Shown: in pieces, positions 1-5,745 of the stretch
Numbering within the stretch: position 1 is the first letter of the stretch
How the letters are laid out: each line of letters starts with the position of its first letter
DNA from: CAYWKU01 sp964459325
GTDB lineage: Bacteria > RBG-13-61-14 > CAYWKU01
Direction: 5' to 3'
Length of the DNA stretch: 46,076 nt
Assembly (NCBI GenBank): GCA_964459325.1
Contig: CAYWKU010000029.1
Span: forward strand, 1 to 46,076
Program-made: the position numbers and the translations under genes
Notes under the pieces: model-generated
Databases searched by the model: none
The model's input: only the letters and a program-made list of their open reading frames with translations
What the model was told of the DNA's origin: nothing

Positions 1-19
1 TTTGCAACGGCCTCAATCA

Positions 20-67
20 CTTAACCCGTCCAAAATGGCCACTTTCGGTTTTTGTTGGACAGCATTG
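20..67 (+). repeat. Dispersed hairpin repeat, GTCCAA family, copy A
   Basis: A 48-bp segment beginning CTTAACCCGTCC and ending TTGGACAGCATTG. The arms GTCCAA (28-33) and TTGGAC (55-60) form a hairpin. Close relatives lie at 5378-5425 (same strand, next to a transposase relic) and 34141-34188 (opposite strand). The preceding bases (TTTGCAACGGCCTC) also recur, inverted, before the copy near 34.2 kb, so the window starts inside a longer composite element. Confidence 0.75.
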
Positions 68-82
68 TCCCCGAACTTATCT

Positions 83-1105
83 TTACTTGCTTCGGGAAAC
101 GGTGAACTCGGCCAGGCTCAGAAGAGCGTCGAGCTCGGGGGATGAGTCGAAATGCCGCTCGAGGCGTGACACTGCCTCTTCGACCATCGCCGCCGCCCGT
201 TTGAGTGCGTAACCGGTGCCGTCGTAGCTGTGGATTATCTGCTGGGCGAACGGAAGGTCGTCCGGGTCGATGGGCTTCGATGAAAGAATGCGCTCGAGGG
301 CCGCGCGGTCTTCGGAATTCGCTTCATTCAGGGCGTAAAACATGGGCAGGGTTATCTTGCCCTCCTCGAGGTCCTTGCCGATGGCCTTGCCCAACTGTTC
401 GGTTTCGCTGGAATAATCAAGAGCGTCGTCCACTATCTGGAAGGCCATGCCCAGCTTGTGGCCGAAATCTTTGAGGCTTTCGTGAACCTTGCCGTCCACG
501 CCGGCGAGCCGCGCGGCGCTGTAACAGCACAGGGAAATGAGACCCGCCGTTTTCAGATTGACCACGTGCAGGTAATCGTCTTCGTTCAGCCTGCGGGTTC
601 TGGCGATGTCGAGCTGGTAGGCCTCCCCTTCCGCCATGCCGCTGCAAACGTCCGCGACGGTTCGGGTAAGTTCCATGTCGCCGGTTTCCAGTATCCATTT
701 TACAGCGGTGGTGTACAGAAAATCGCCCACCAGCACCGCCGTATGGTCACCGAAAACCACGTGAGCCGCCGGTTGGCCCCGGCGAAGGTCGGCGTTGTCA
801 ACTATGTCGTCATGCAGCAACGTCGCGGTGTGCAGGCATTCCAAGGCCGCCGCCATGCGGTACTTGATGGGATTATCAAGCCCGACCAGCTTCGAGCACA
901 ACAGATGTAGCGCCGGCCGGAAACGCTTGCCGCCACCCTCCAGCATGTAGCGGCTTACCTCGAGTATCAGGGATGCGTCCGATTCAAGAGCGTTGCGGAG
1001 AAGATTCTCAACTTCCGACAAATCGTCGGCGACGGGGGCAAAAGGGTCGGTCTGCCGGCGGGATTTAAGGGTAGTCACCGCATTTGCGTTTGCATAGGGA
1101 TTCAT
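83..1105 (-). CDS. Polyprenyl synthetase (trans-isoprenyl diphosphate synthase)
   Basis: Predicted to condense isopentenyl diphosphate with an allylic diphosphate to make a long polyprenyl chain, probably for the quinone side chain. About 340 residues, normal for IspB/HepT-type enzymes. Visible motifs are GGGKRFRP near the N-terminus, the first aspartate-rich motif DDIVDNAD, the GQ loop (RRGQPAAHV), and the second aspartate-rich motif DDALDY. I chose the ATG at 1105 (protein starts MNPYANANAV), about 10 nt after a purine-rich AAGGAAGG. The open frame continues upstream to 1252, but that part runs into the palindromic repeat cluster and has no family similarity. Chain length cannot be read from the sequence with certainty, so octaprenyl, heptaprenyl or other specificity is left open. 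It is divergent from the ferritin/peroxiredoxin operon. Confidence 0.92.
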   Translation of the reverse strand: MNPYANANAVTTLKSRRQTDPFAPVADDLSEVENLLRNALESDASLILEVSRYMLEGGGKRFRPALHLLCSKLVGLDNPIKYRMAAALECLHTATLLHDDIVDNADLRRGQPAAHVVFGDHTAVLVGDFLYTTAVKWILETGDMELTRTVADVCSGMAEGEAYQLDIARTRRLNEDDYLHVVNLKTAGLISLCCYSAARLAGVDGKVHESLKDFGHKLGMAFQIVDDALDYSSETEQLGKAIGKDLEEGKITLPMFYALNEANSEDRAALERILSSKPIDPDDLPFAQQIIHSYDGTGYALKRAAAMVEEAVSRLERHFDSSPELDALLSLAEFTVSRSK

Positions 1106-1192
1106 ACATGAAAGGCCTTCCTTGTTTAGTATAAATCCAAACTCCGAAAAGTCAATTAAGCCATAAATGTAAGGGTCTGCGGCATGAGAGTG

Positions 1193-1503
1193 GGTTTTGC
1201 GGCCGGTGACGGACAGGAATGTCCGTCCTCCGTTTTTTTGGAGGCCGGGCATTCTTGCCCGGCGGGGTGGCCCATACCCCGGACTGAAGTCCGGGGCTTT
1301 GAAAGTAAATGTGAAGCTCCCCGGGCTAAAAGCCCGGGGTTTCTATCAATAGCAGGCCCGACACTCCTGTCGGGCACACCCTGAGGCTCCGTGGAATGCG
1401 CGGCAAGAGTGCCGCGCCTACCATAGCGGTATTTTAGGGCAGACGGACAGGAATGTTCGTCCGTTTATTTTAGAGGCCGGGCACTCTTGCCCGGCGGGGT
1501 GGC
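1193..1503. repeat. Cluster of short palindromic repeats
   Basis: Six or more back-to-back imperfect palindromes of about 20-25 bp: GGACAGGAATGTCCGTCC (near 1210), GCCGGGCATTCTTGCCCGGC (near 1243), CCCCGGACTGAAGTCCGGGG (near 1276), CCCCGGGCTAAAAGCCCGGGG (near 1320), GCCCGACACTCCTGTCGGGC (near 1353), GCGGCAAGAGTGCCGC (near 1399), and second copies of the first two near 1443 and 1473. The same families recur near 23204-23255 and 29461-29590. They resemble extragenic palindromic (REP/BIME-like) clusters and separate two divergent transcription units. Confidence 0.8.
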
Positions 1504-1532
1504 ATGGAAGTTCTCGGTTCGGTAAGAAACAG

Positions 1533-1574
1533 TTGACCCGGGTCAAAGGGATGAATAATATAAGTATAACTTAT
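1533..1574 (+). promoter_or_regulatory. Promoter and palindromic operators of the ferritin/selenoperoxiredoxin operon
   Basis: TTGACC (1533-1538), 17 nt, then TAATAT (1556-1561) makes a sigma70-type promoter match (5/6 and 4/6). The -35 box is half of a perfect 14-bp palindrome TTGACCCGGGTCAA (1533-1546). A second near-symmetric element, ATAAGTATAACTTAT (1560-1574), overlaps the end of the -10 box and the likely transcription start and has a 7-1-7 layout like that of Fur/PerR-family boxes. The overlap with the promoter suggests repression. The regulator is not identified; a peroxide or iron sensor is an inference from the genes served. Confidence 0.5.
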
Positions 1575-1595
1575 AAATGAAAAGGAGGCCCGAAG

Positions 1596-1898
1596 ATGCT
1601 GGCAACGTCACCGGTCAACCTGGAAAAGGTGCGAAAAGGAGAGATTGACAAAGAAATACTGCGGCTCGGCATTATAGCCGAACTCGACGCCGTAAACCTC
1701 TACGAACAACTCGCCGCAATGACAAGCAACACAAAAATCAAAACCATACTCCTCGACATCGCAAAGGAAGAAAAAACTCACGTGGGCGAGTTCCAGACCC
1801 TCCTGCTCGAGCTCGACAAGCAACAGGCCAAAGAGCTGGAGGAGGGGAAGAAGGAAGTCGAGCACGAGCTCAAAAAAGCGGGCTCGAAGAAAAAATAG
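1596..1898 (+). CDS. Small ferritin-like (encapsulated-ferritin/rubrerythrin-type) protein
   Basis: A 100-residue, highly helical protein with one half-ferritin unit. Helix 1 carries IIAELDAVNLYEQL (Glu29) and helix 2 carries IAKEEKTHVGEF (Glu58/Glu59 and His62). The ExxH pair lying about 30 residues after the first glutamate is the pattern of encapsulated ferritins, which dimerise to build a di-iron ferroxidase site. The lysine-rich tail (KKAGSKKK) is not a recognisable encapsulin targeting peptide, and no encapsulin shell gene lies beside it. A strong AGGAGG (1583-1588) sits 7 nt before the ATG. The next gene, a selenocysteine peroxiredoxin, begins 11 nt after the stop, so iron oxidation/storage and peroxide removal are probably expressed together. 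Alternative: a stand-alone rubrerythrin-like protein of unknown role. Confidence 0.8.
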   Translation: MLATSPVNLEKVRKGEIDKEILRLGIIAELDAVNLYEQLAAMTSNTKIKTILLDIAKEEKTHVGEFQTLLLELDKQQAKELEEGKKEVEHELKKAGSKKK

Positions 1899-1909
1899 GA
1901 GAAAAACAC

Positions 1910-2617
1910 ATGGAAGAACCGAAAGACTCCTGCGTGGAGCCGGCAAGGGGGCCCATAGCCCCGGAAAGCTCCGAAGCAACAGAATCGGAGCAACCGAAAA
2001 AGGAGGCTAAAGTGACCGCTAAAGTAGGAAAGGAAGCGCCGGATTTCGAGGCCGCGGCATATATCGATGGCGGCTTCAAAAACATCAAGCTATCCGATTA
2101 TCGAGGCAAGTGGGTGGTGCTGTGTTTCTACCCCGGCGACTTCACCTTTGTTTGACCCACCGAGTTGACGGCGGTCGCCGTCAAAATCAAGCAACTGGAA
2201 GAACTTAACGTGCAGGTGCTGGCGGTAAGCGTGGACAGCCGTTTCGTTCACAAAATATGGCAGGAAACCGAGCTGTCGCAGATGGTGGACGGAGGTGTGC
2301 CTTACCCCATGCTCAGCGACCCCGGCGGGAAAATCGGCCAGGCATACGGCGTATACAGCGAGGAGGCCGGAGTGGACATCAGGGGCAGGTTCATTATAGA
2401 CCCCGACGGCAAAATCATGGCCATGGAAGTGCTTACTCCGGAGGTGGGTCGCAACACGGCGGAGCTTATCCGCCAGGTGCAGGCATACCAGCACGTCAAG
2501 AAGACGGGCGAAGTTACGCCCAGCGGATGGCAGCCCGGCAAGAAGACGCTCAAGCCCGGCCCGGCGCTGGCGGGCAAGGTGTACAAGGAGTGGAACCCTA
2601 GCAAGGACCTCGATTAA
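1910..2617 (+). CDS. Selenocysteine-containing peroxiredoxin (in-frame UGA)
   Basis: Thiol (here selenol) peroxidase of the AhpC/Prx1 class. The frame is open across 1910-2617 except for one TGA at 2153-2155, placed exactly where the peroxidatic cysteine belongs: the surrounding protein reads PGDFTFV-U-PTELTAV, matching the family motif PxxxTxxC. A perfect 8-bp hairpin at 2165-2184 follows, as needed for bacterial UGA recoding. Downstream sequence is fully conserved (GVPYPMLSDPGGKIGQAYGV, GRFIIDPDGKI), arguing against a pseudogene. The usual resolving cysteine in GEVCPxxW is threonine here (GEVTPSGW), so this looks like a one-Cys-type enzyme. Two starts are possible: ATG 1910 (AGGAG, 8 nt spacing; 235 aa with an acidic 34-residue extension) or GTG 2012 (AGGAGG at 2001-2006; 201 aa, normal family length, Sec48). 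I favour 2012 as a real start but give the longer span. Sel genes are outside the window. Confidence 0.9.
2165..2184 (+). promoter_or_regulatory. Bacterial SECIS-like hairpin
   Basis: Perfect stem TTGACGGC (2165-2172) / GCCGTCAA (2177-2184) with apical loop GGTC. There are 17 nt between the TGA (2153-2155) and the loop. Bacterial SECIS elements lie immediately downstream of the UGA, inside the coding region, with a small G-containing apical loop at roughly this distance, where SelB binds. Perfect pairing within coding sequence right after a catalytic-site UGA is unlikely to be chance. Confidence 0.82.
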
Positions 2618-2648
2618 GGAAGAAAAGGAAAGGACTAAATAACTTGAA

Positions 2649-2673
2649 GGGCGGTTGATGGCCGCCCCTTTTT
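2649..2673 (+). terminator. Rho-independent terminator of the selenoperoxiredoxin operon
   Basis: GGGCGG (2649-2654) pairs with CCGCCC (2662-2667) around a 7-nt loop, followed by CTTTTT ending at 2673. It lies 32 nt after the peroxiredoxin stop codon. Confidence 0.75.
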
Positions 2674-2759
2674 GCAATCAAACGCAAAATTTCTTCAAGG
2701 GAAAAGTCGCGCGAAATCTCATTCAAAGCTCTTTTTTACCCGATAGCACTCAGGGGTGT

Positions 2760-2820
2760 GCCGCCGGCCTTCGAGACGGCGTCACAGCCTCCACAGGCCC
2801 GGCGGCCCACCGTCTCGAAG
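2760..2820. repeat. Interleaved inverted repeats (pseudoknot order), element P1
   Basis: Arm a GCCGCCGG (2760-2767) matches a' CCGGCGGC (2799-2806); arm b CTTCGAGACGG (2769-2779) matches b' CCGTCTCGAAG (2810-2820). Both matches are perfect and occur in the order a-b-a'-b', so the stems cannot be nested. A second element with the same order and the shared core CCTTCGAGACG lies at 26386-26478. It sits between the convergent ends of the peroxiredoxin and mnmG genes, so a terminator role is possible on either strand. Confidence 0.6.
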
Positions 2821-2849
2821 TGCGATATTACATCTATGAAAAAATATCA

Positions 2850-4721
2850 TTATAAGCCGGATTTTCCGGCGCGGGATATGTAGACATCGAGTACGCCGAG
2901 GGCGGCGGGTGTGATTCCGGGGATGCGAGCCGCCTGGCCGAGGGATTTGGGGGCTACGGAGGAGAGTTTTTCCTTTACCTCCCGGGTGAGGCCGGGTAGC
3001 TGCATGAAATCGAAGCCTTCGGGGATTTTCAGGTTTTCCATGCGGGAAAGGCGCCGCACCTGGTCTTCCTGCCTTTTCAGGTATCCCGAATAGACGGTCT
3101 GGATTTCCGCTTCCTCCACCGCTTCGGGCGGAGCTTCCGCCGGTGGGGGGAAAATTCGGCGAAATGTTTCACGTGAAACATCGGGCCTCCTCAATATATC
3201 GGCAAGGCTCGCCGGATGCCTCAATATATTGCACCCCGCCTGTTGCAAAGCCGAATTTACGCCATCGCCGGGATTGACCCGGGTGTTTTCCAAGCGCTCC
3301 AGCTCGGACTCAATCCACCGCCTCTTCTCCCGGAATTTGCGCAACGTGCCCTCCGACACAAGCCCGATTTCCCCACCAAGCTCCATCAGCCGCAAATCGG
3401 CGTTGTCCTCGCGCAAAAGAAGCCGATACTCCGCCCGCGAAGTGAACATCCGGTAAGGCTCATCCACCCCCTTTGTCACCAGGTCGTCTATCATAACCCC
3501 GATGTAAGCCCGGCTGCGGCTCAAAACCACCGGCTCCTCGCCGAAAACCCGCCGGGCGGCGTTGATGCCCGCCATCAACCCCTGCGCAGCGGCCTCTTCG
3601 TAACCCGAAGTGCCGTTTATCTGACCGGCGTGATAAAGCCCGCTGACCCGCTTGGTCTCCAGCGACGGATAAACCTGCGTCGGCTGAACGAAATCATACT
3701 CCACCGCGTACCCGGGCCGTACAATTTCCACATTCTCCAAACCCGGAATTGTCCTCAAAAACCTCTCCTGGATATCGGTCGGCAGGCTGGTGGAGACGCC
3801 GTTCGGGTATATTTCCCAGGTGTCCCGGCCCTCCGGCTCCAGGAATATCTGGTGGCGGTTCTTATCCGGGAACCGCACCACCTTATCCTCGATGCTGGGG
3901 CAATACCTCGGCCCTATCCCCTCGATAACCCCGGTAAAAAGCGGCGAGCGGTCGAGACCCTCGCGGATGATGTCGTGAGTTCGCTCGTTGGTGTATGTAA
4001 TGTGGCAGGGCGCCTGCTCCACTTCGAGCCTCCCGGTGGAAAAGCTGAATACCGGCGGAGGCTCGTCTCCCGGCTGCTCGTCGAGTCCCGAGTAATCAAT
4101 TGTCCGTGAATCAAGGCGGGCACATGTTCCGGTTTTCAGGCGGCTGACCTCGAAACCCAGCTCCCGGAGGCTTTCGGACAGCTTATCCGCCGACGCATCC
4201 CCGACCCGTCCGCCGGGTATTTTATCAAGGCCGATGTGCATGAGGCCCTTGAGGAAGGTTCCGGTGGTCAGGATAACCGCCTTTGCGGCCAGAAACTCGC
4301 CCGTTTCGGTTTTTATTCCCCGGACTTCGCCGCCTTCGGCGACTATTTCCTCCGCCATTCCCCGTCGGATTTCCAGTCCCGGCTGATTTTCGAGGGCCTT
4401 CCTCATGCGCTCGCTGTATTTCGCCTTATCCGACTGGATTCGAGTAGCGCGGACGGCGGGGCCTTTTCGCATGTTCAGTTTTCGGAACTGGATTCCTGTT
4501 TCGTCGGCGGCTTTAGCCATTTCACCGCCGAGCGCGTCTATTTCGCGCACCAGGTGGCTTTTTCCGAGGCCCCCGACGGCGGGATTGCAGCTCATAAGGC
4601 CCGTTTTGTCGGGGTCGAGTGTCAGAATGAGCGTGCGGCATCCCATGCGGGCGGCGGCGAGTGCTGCTTCTATGCCCGCATGTCCGGCGCCGACGACTAT
4701 GATGTCCCGGATTTTTGCCAT
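2850..4721 (-). CDS. mnmG: tRNA uridine-34 carboxymethylaminomethyl modification enzyme MnmG (GidA)
   Basis: FAD-dependent partner of MnmE that installs the carboxymethylaminomethyl group at U34 of certain tRNAs. The N-terminus has the FAD-binding fold IIVVGAGHAGIEAALAAARMG; also visible are CNPAVGGLGKSHLVREIDALGG, GTFLKG, CPSIEDKVVRFPDKNRHQIFLEPEG and GTSGYEEAAAQG, all typical of the family. About 623 residues from the ATG at 4721; the frame continues 11 codons further to a GTG at 4754, which lies at the edge of an inverted repeat and has no better ribosome site, so I prefer 4721. In many bacteria mnmG sits next to the origin with rsmG, parA and parB; here those partners are missing from the window although parS sites are present within and just upstream of the gene. 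Confidence 0.95.
   Translation of the reverse strand: MAKIRDIIVVGAGHAGIEAALAAARMGCRTLILTLDPDKTGLMSCNPAVGGLGKSHLVREIDALGGEMAKAADETGIQFRKLNMRKGPAVRATRIQSDKAKYSERMRKALENQPGLEIRRGMAEEIVAEGGEVRGIKTETGEFLAAKAVILTTGTFLKGLMHIGLDKIPGGRVGDASADKLSESLRELGFEVSRLKTGTCARLDSRTIDYSGLDEQPGDEPPPVFSFSTGRLEVEQAPCHITYTNERTHDIIREGLDRSPLFTGVIEGIGPRYCPSIEDKVVRFPDKNRHQIFLEPEGRDTWEIYPNGVSTSLPTDIQERFLRTIPGLENVEIVRPGYAVEYDFVQPTQVYPSLETKRVSGLYHAGQINGTSGYEEAAAQGLMAGINAARRVFGEEPVVLSRSRAYIGVMIDDLVTKGVDEPYRMFTSRAEYRLLLREDNADLRLMELGGEIGLVSEGTLRKFREKRRWIESELERLENTRVNPGDGVNSALQQAGCNILRHPASLADILRRPDVSRETFRRIFPPPAEAPPEAVEEAEIQTVYSGYLKRQEDQVRRLSRMENLKIPEGFDFMQLPGLTREVKEKLSSVAPKSLGQAARIPGITPAALGVLDVYISRAGKSGL
3165..3180. promoter_or_regulatory. 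parS centromere site, inside mnmG
   Basis: TGTTTCACGTGAAACA, an exact 16-bp match to the bacterial parS consensus bound by ParB. It lies within the mnmG coding sequence, encoding part of VSRETFRR, about 4.1 kb from dnaA. parS sites embedded in genes near oriC are common. Confidence 0.88.
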
Positions 4722-4742
4722 CTCGGTGTTTAGGATAAACGT

Positions 4743-4777
4743 TTCGGGGGACACGTATCAAGTACATGTCCCCCGAA
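4743..4777. repeat. 11-bp inverted repeat upstream of mnmG
   Basis: TTCGGGGGACA (4743-4753) and TGTCCCCCGAA (4767-4777) are perfect inverted copies separated by 13 nt. It covers the longer possible mnmG start (GTG 4754) and lies 8 nt from a parS site. In mnmG mRNA it would fold in the leader; an operator is the other possibility. Confidence 0.6.
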
Positions 4778-4784
4778 GCTCCAC

Positions 4785-4800
4785 TGTTTCACGTGAAACT
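4785..4800. promoter_or_regulatory. parS centromere site, upstream of mnmG
   Basis: TGTTTCACGTGAAACT, 15 of 16 bases of the parS consensus, with an intact 14-bp palindromic core GTTTCACGTGAAAC. It is 1.6 kb from the site inside mnmG and 2.5 kb from dnaA. Confidence 0.85.
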
Positions 4801-4836
4801 GTAGCTAAAAGTCAATGTTTATTTTACGAAAATGGG

Positions 4837-5139
4837 CTATTCGACTTTTTCGACGGTAAGTTCCTGCGACAGGCGGTTGTAGGTAAGCTTGTACTTGGTC
4901 CCCTGGTCGGAGCTGGTGAATGTGGTGGAAAGGTCGGTATTTGTTTTCGCCTCGGTGATTATATACTTGAGGTACTCTTTGCGTTCCTCTTGCATTCTTT
5001 TGAGCTCTTCAATTCCTTCCTGGTCTCCCACCAACTTCATACACTCATCCTCCAAAAACGCCCCAAACATCTTAACACCGCAGCCCGCGAGCGTCAACTT
5101 CGCTTTATTGCGACGGCGGTGACGCGAATCATCCCCCAT
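4837..5139 (-). CDS. Hypothetical protein
   Basis: A 100-residue protein beginning MGDDSRHRRRNKAKL. It has a basic N-terminus, a central helical stretch rich in Glu/Lys (EELKRMQEERKEYLKYIITEA) and a C-terminal segment alternating like beta strands (YKLTYNRLSQELTVEKVE). Two cysteines (AGCGVK, EDECMK) are notable. I do not recognise a family. The frame stays open to 5229, but 5147-5248 is part of a dispersed repeat, so I place the start at ATG 5139, just outside it. No strong ribosome-binding site is visible. It lies between mnmG and a transposase relic on the same strand as mnmG and may be a lineage-specific gene. Confidence 0.5.
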   Translation of the reverse strand: MGDDSRHRRRNKAKLTLAGCGVKMFGAFLEDECMKLVGDQEGIEELKRMQEERKEYLKYIITEAKTNTDLSTTFTSSDQGTKYKLTYNRLSQELTVEKVE

Positions 5140-5146
5140 TGCAACA

Positions 5147-5248
5147 CATACCTGTCCAAAAACGGTTTTGTAATTGGACAGCATATCCCTGTTTCGAGCA
5201 TGAGCATTTTTCACAAGGAGAACAGACAAGGGGCTTAAGCCCCTTGTC
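5147..5248. repeat. 100-bp dispersed composite repeat (inverted partner at 34307-34406)
   Basis: Bases 5147-5246 match the reverse complement of 34307-34406 with four mismatches in 100 by eye. It contains two hairpins: CTGTCCAA/TTGGACAG (near 5151-5180) and a perfect 24-bp palindrome centred on GGGGCTTAAGCCCC (5225-5248). Conservation of the non-hairpin part between copies shows a mobile or recently copied unit rather than isolated palindromes. Confidence 0.8.
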
Positions 5249-5377
5249 CGGGGCTTTTCGAGAAGTTTTTTGAATGAAATCGCAGGAATTTGCTATGACC
5301 TCCTATTTTGGACAGCATATGCCACACAGAGTGAACCAGGTTTTTGGATTATTTGCATACTCTAATAAAATCAGGGA

Positions 5378-5425
5378 CTTAACCCGTCCAAAATGGCTAT
5401 TTTCGGGTTATTTTGGACAGTAATG
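5378..5425 (+). repeat. Dispersed hairpin repeat, GTCCAA family, copy B
   Basis: Starts CTTAACCCGTCCAAAATGG and ends TTTTGGACAGTAATG. Arms GTCCAAAA (5386-5393) and TTTTGGAC (5411-5418) form an 8-bp hairpin. It directly abuts the transposase remnant at 5426, the arrangement expected of a REP hairpin and its REP-associated transposase. Confidence 0.75.
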
Positions 5426-5560
5426 ATTGCAACAATTGAAAAACTTATTTCCAAATTGAATTATATGCATTATACTCCCGTTGGAGTTGGGCTTGTTAAG
5501 AAGGCTTCTGATTATCAGTGGAGCAGTTGCCGATTTTATGAGGAGGGAAAAAGTGTCGGG
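5426..5560 (+). pseudogene. C-terminal remnant of a REP-associated tyrosine (IS200-like) transposase
   Basis: The frame reads KLISKLNYMHYTPVGVGLVK followed by KASDYQWSSCRFYEEG, which matches the conserved C-terminal region of RAYT/transposase-17 proteins (pattern KLNYIHxNPVxxGLVxxPxDYxWSS). The catalytic HUH motif and tyrosine region that should precede it are absent; upstream sequence is the hairpin repeat. About 45 residues of a normally 150-250 residue protein remain, so this is a dead fragment. It is probably the relic of the element that spread the GTCCAA-type hairpins. Confidence 0.75.
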
Positions 5561-5649
5561 GTGTCGGTTTCGAAGCCGTCTATATTCCCTGCGCGTACCG
5601 CGCCCACCTAGACCCTTCGGAAAACTGGGGACACAATACGGGTTTTTTG

Positions 5650-5680
5650 GGAAATACCGGGTACCCGGTTTACATTTCCC
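5650..5680. repeat. Palindrome with hairpin arms
   Basis: A perfect 14-bp palindrome ACCGGGTACCCGGT (5656-5669) flanked by GGGAAAT (5650-5656) and ATTTCCC (5674-5680). The rest of the 5561-5745 gap contains a one-mismatch DnaA box (TTCATCCACA, near 5711-5720) and no gene that I can see. The hairpin lies downstream of the peptidase gene on the minus strand. Confidence 0.5.
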
Positions 5681-5745
5681 GGGGTTCGCTCACAATTGTT
5701 TTCTTCACAGTTCATCCACAGGGTGTTGATAGATTTTTATCTTAT

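Noticed and set aside
1106..1252. N-terminal extension of the polyprenyl synthetase to 1252
   Set aside because: The added residues are encoded by the palindromic repeat cluster, and a proper start with ribosome site exists at 1105.
2153..2155. Peroxiredoxin split by a nonsense mutation (pseudogene) or alternative genetic code
   Set aside because: The TGA replaces the catalytic cysteine exactly and is followed by a perfect SECIS-like hairpin. Several genes in the window end in TGA and use TGG for tryptophan, so TGA is a normal stop elsewhere.
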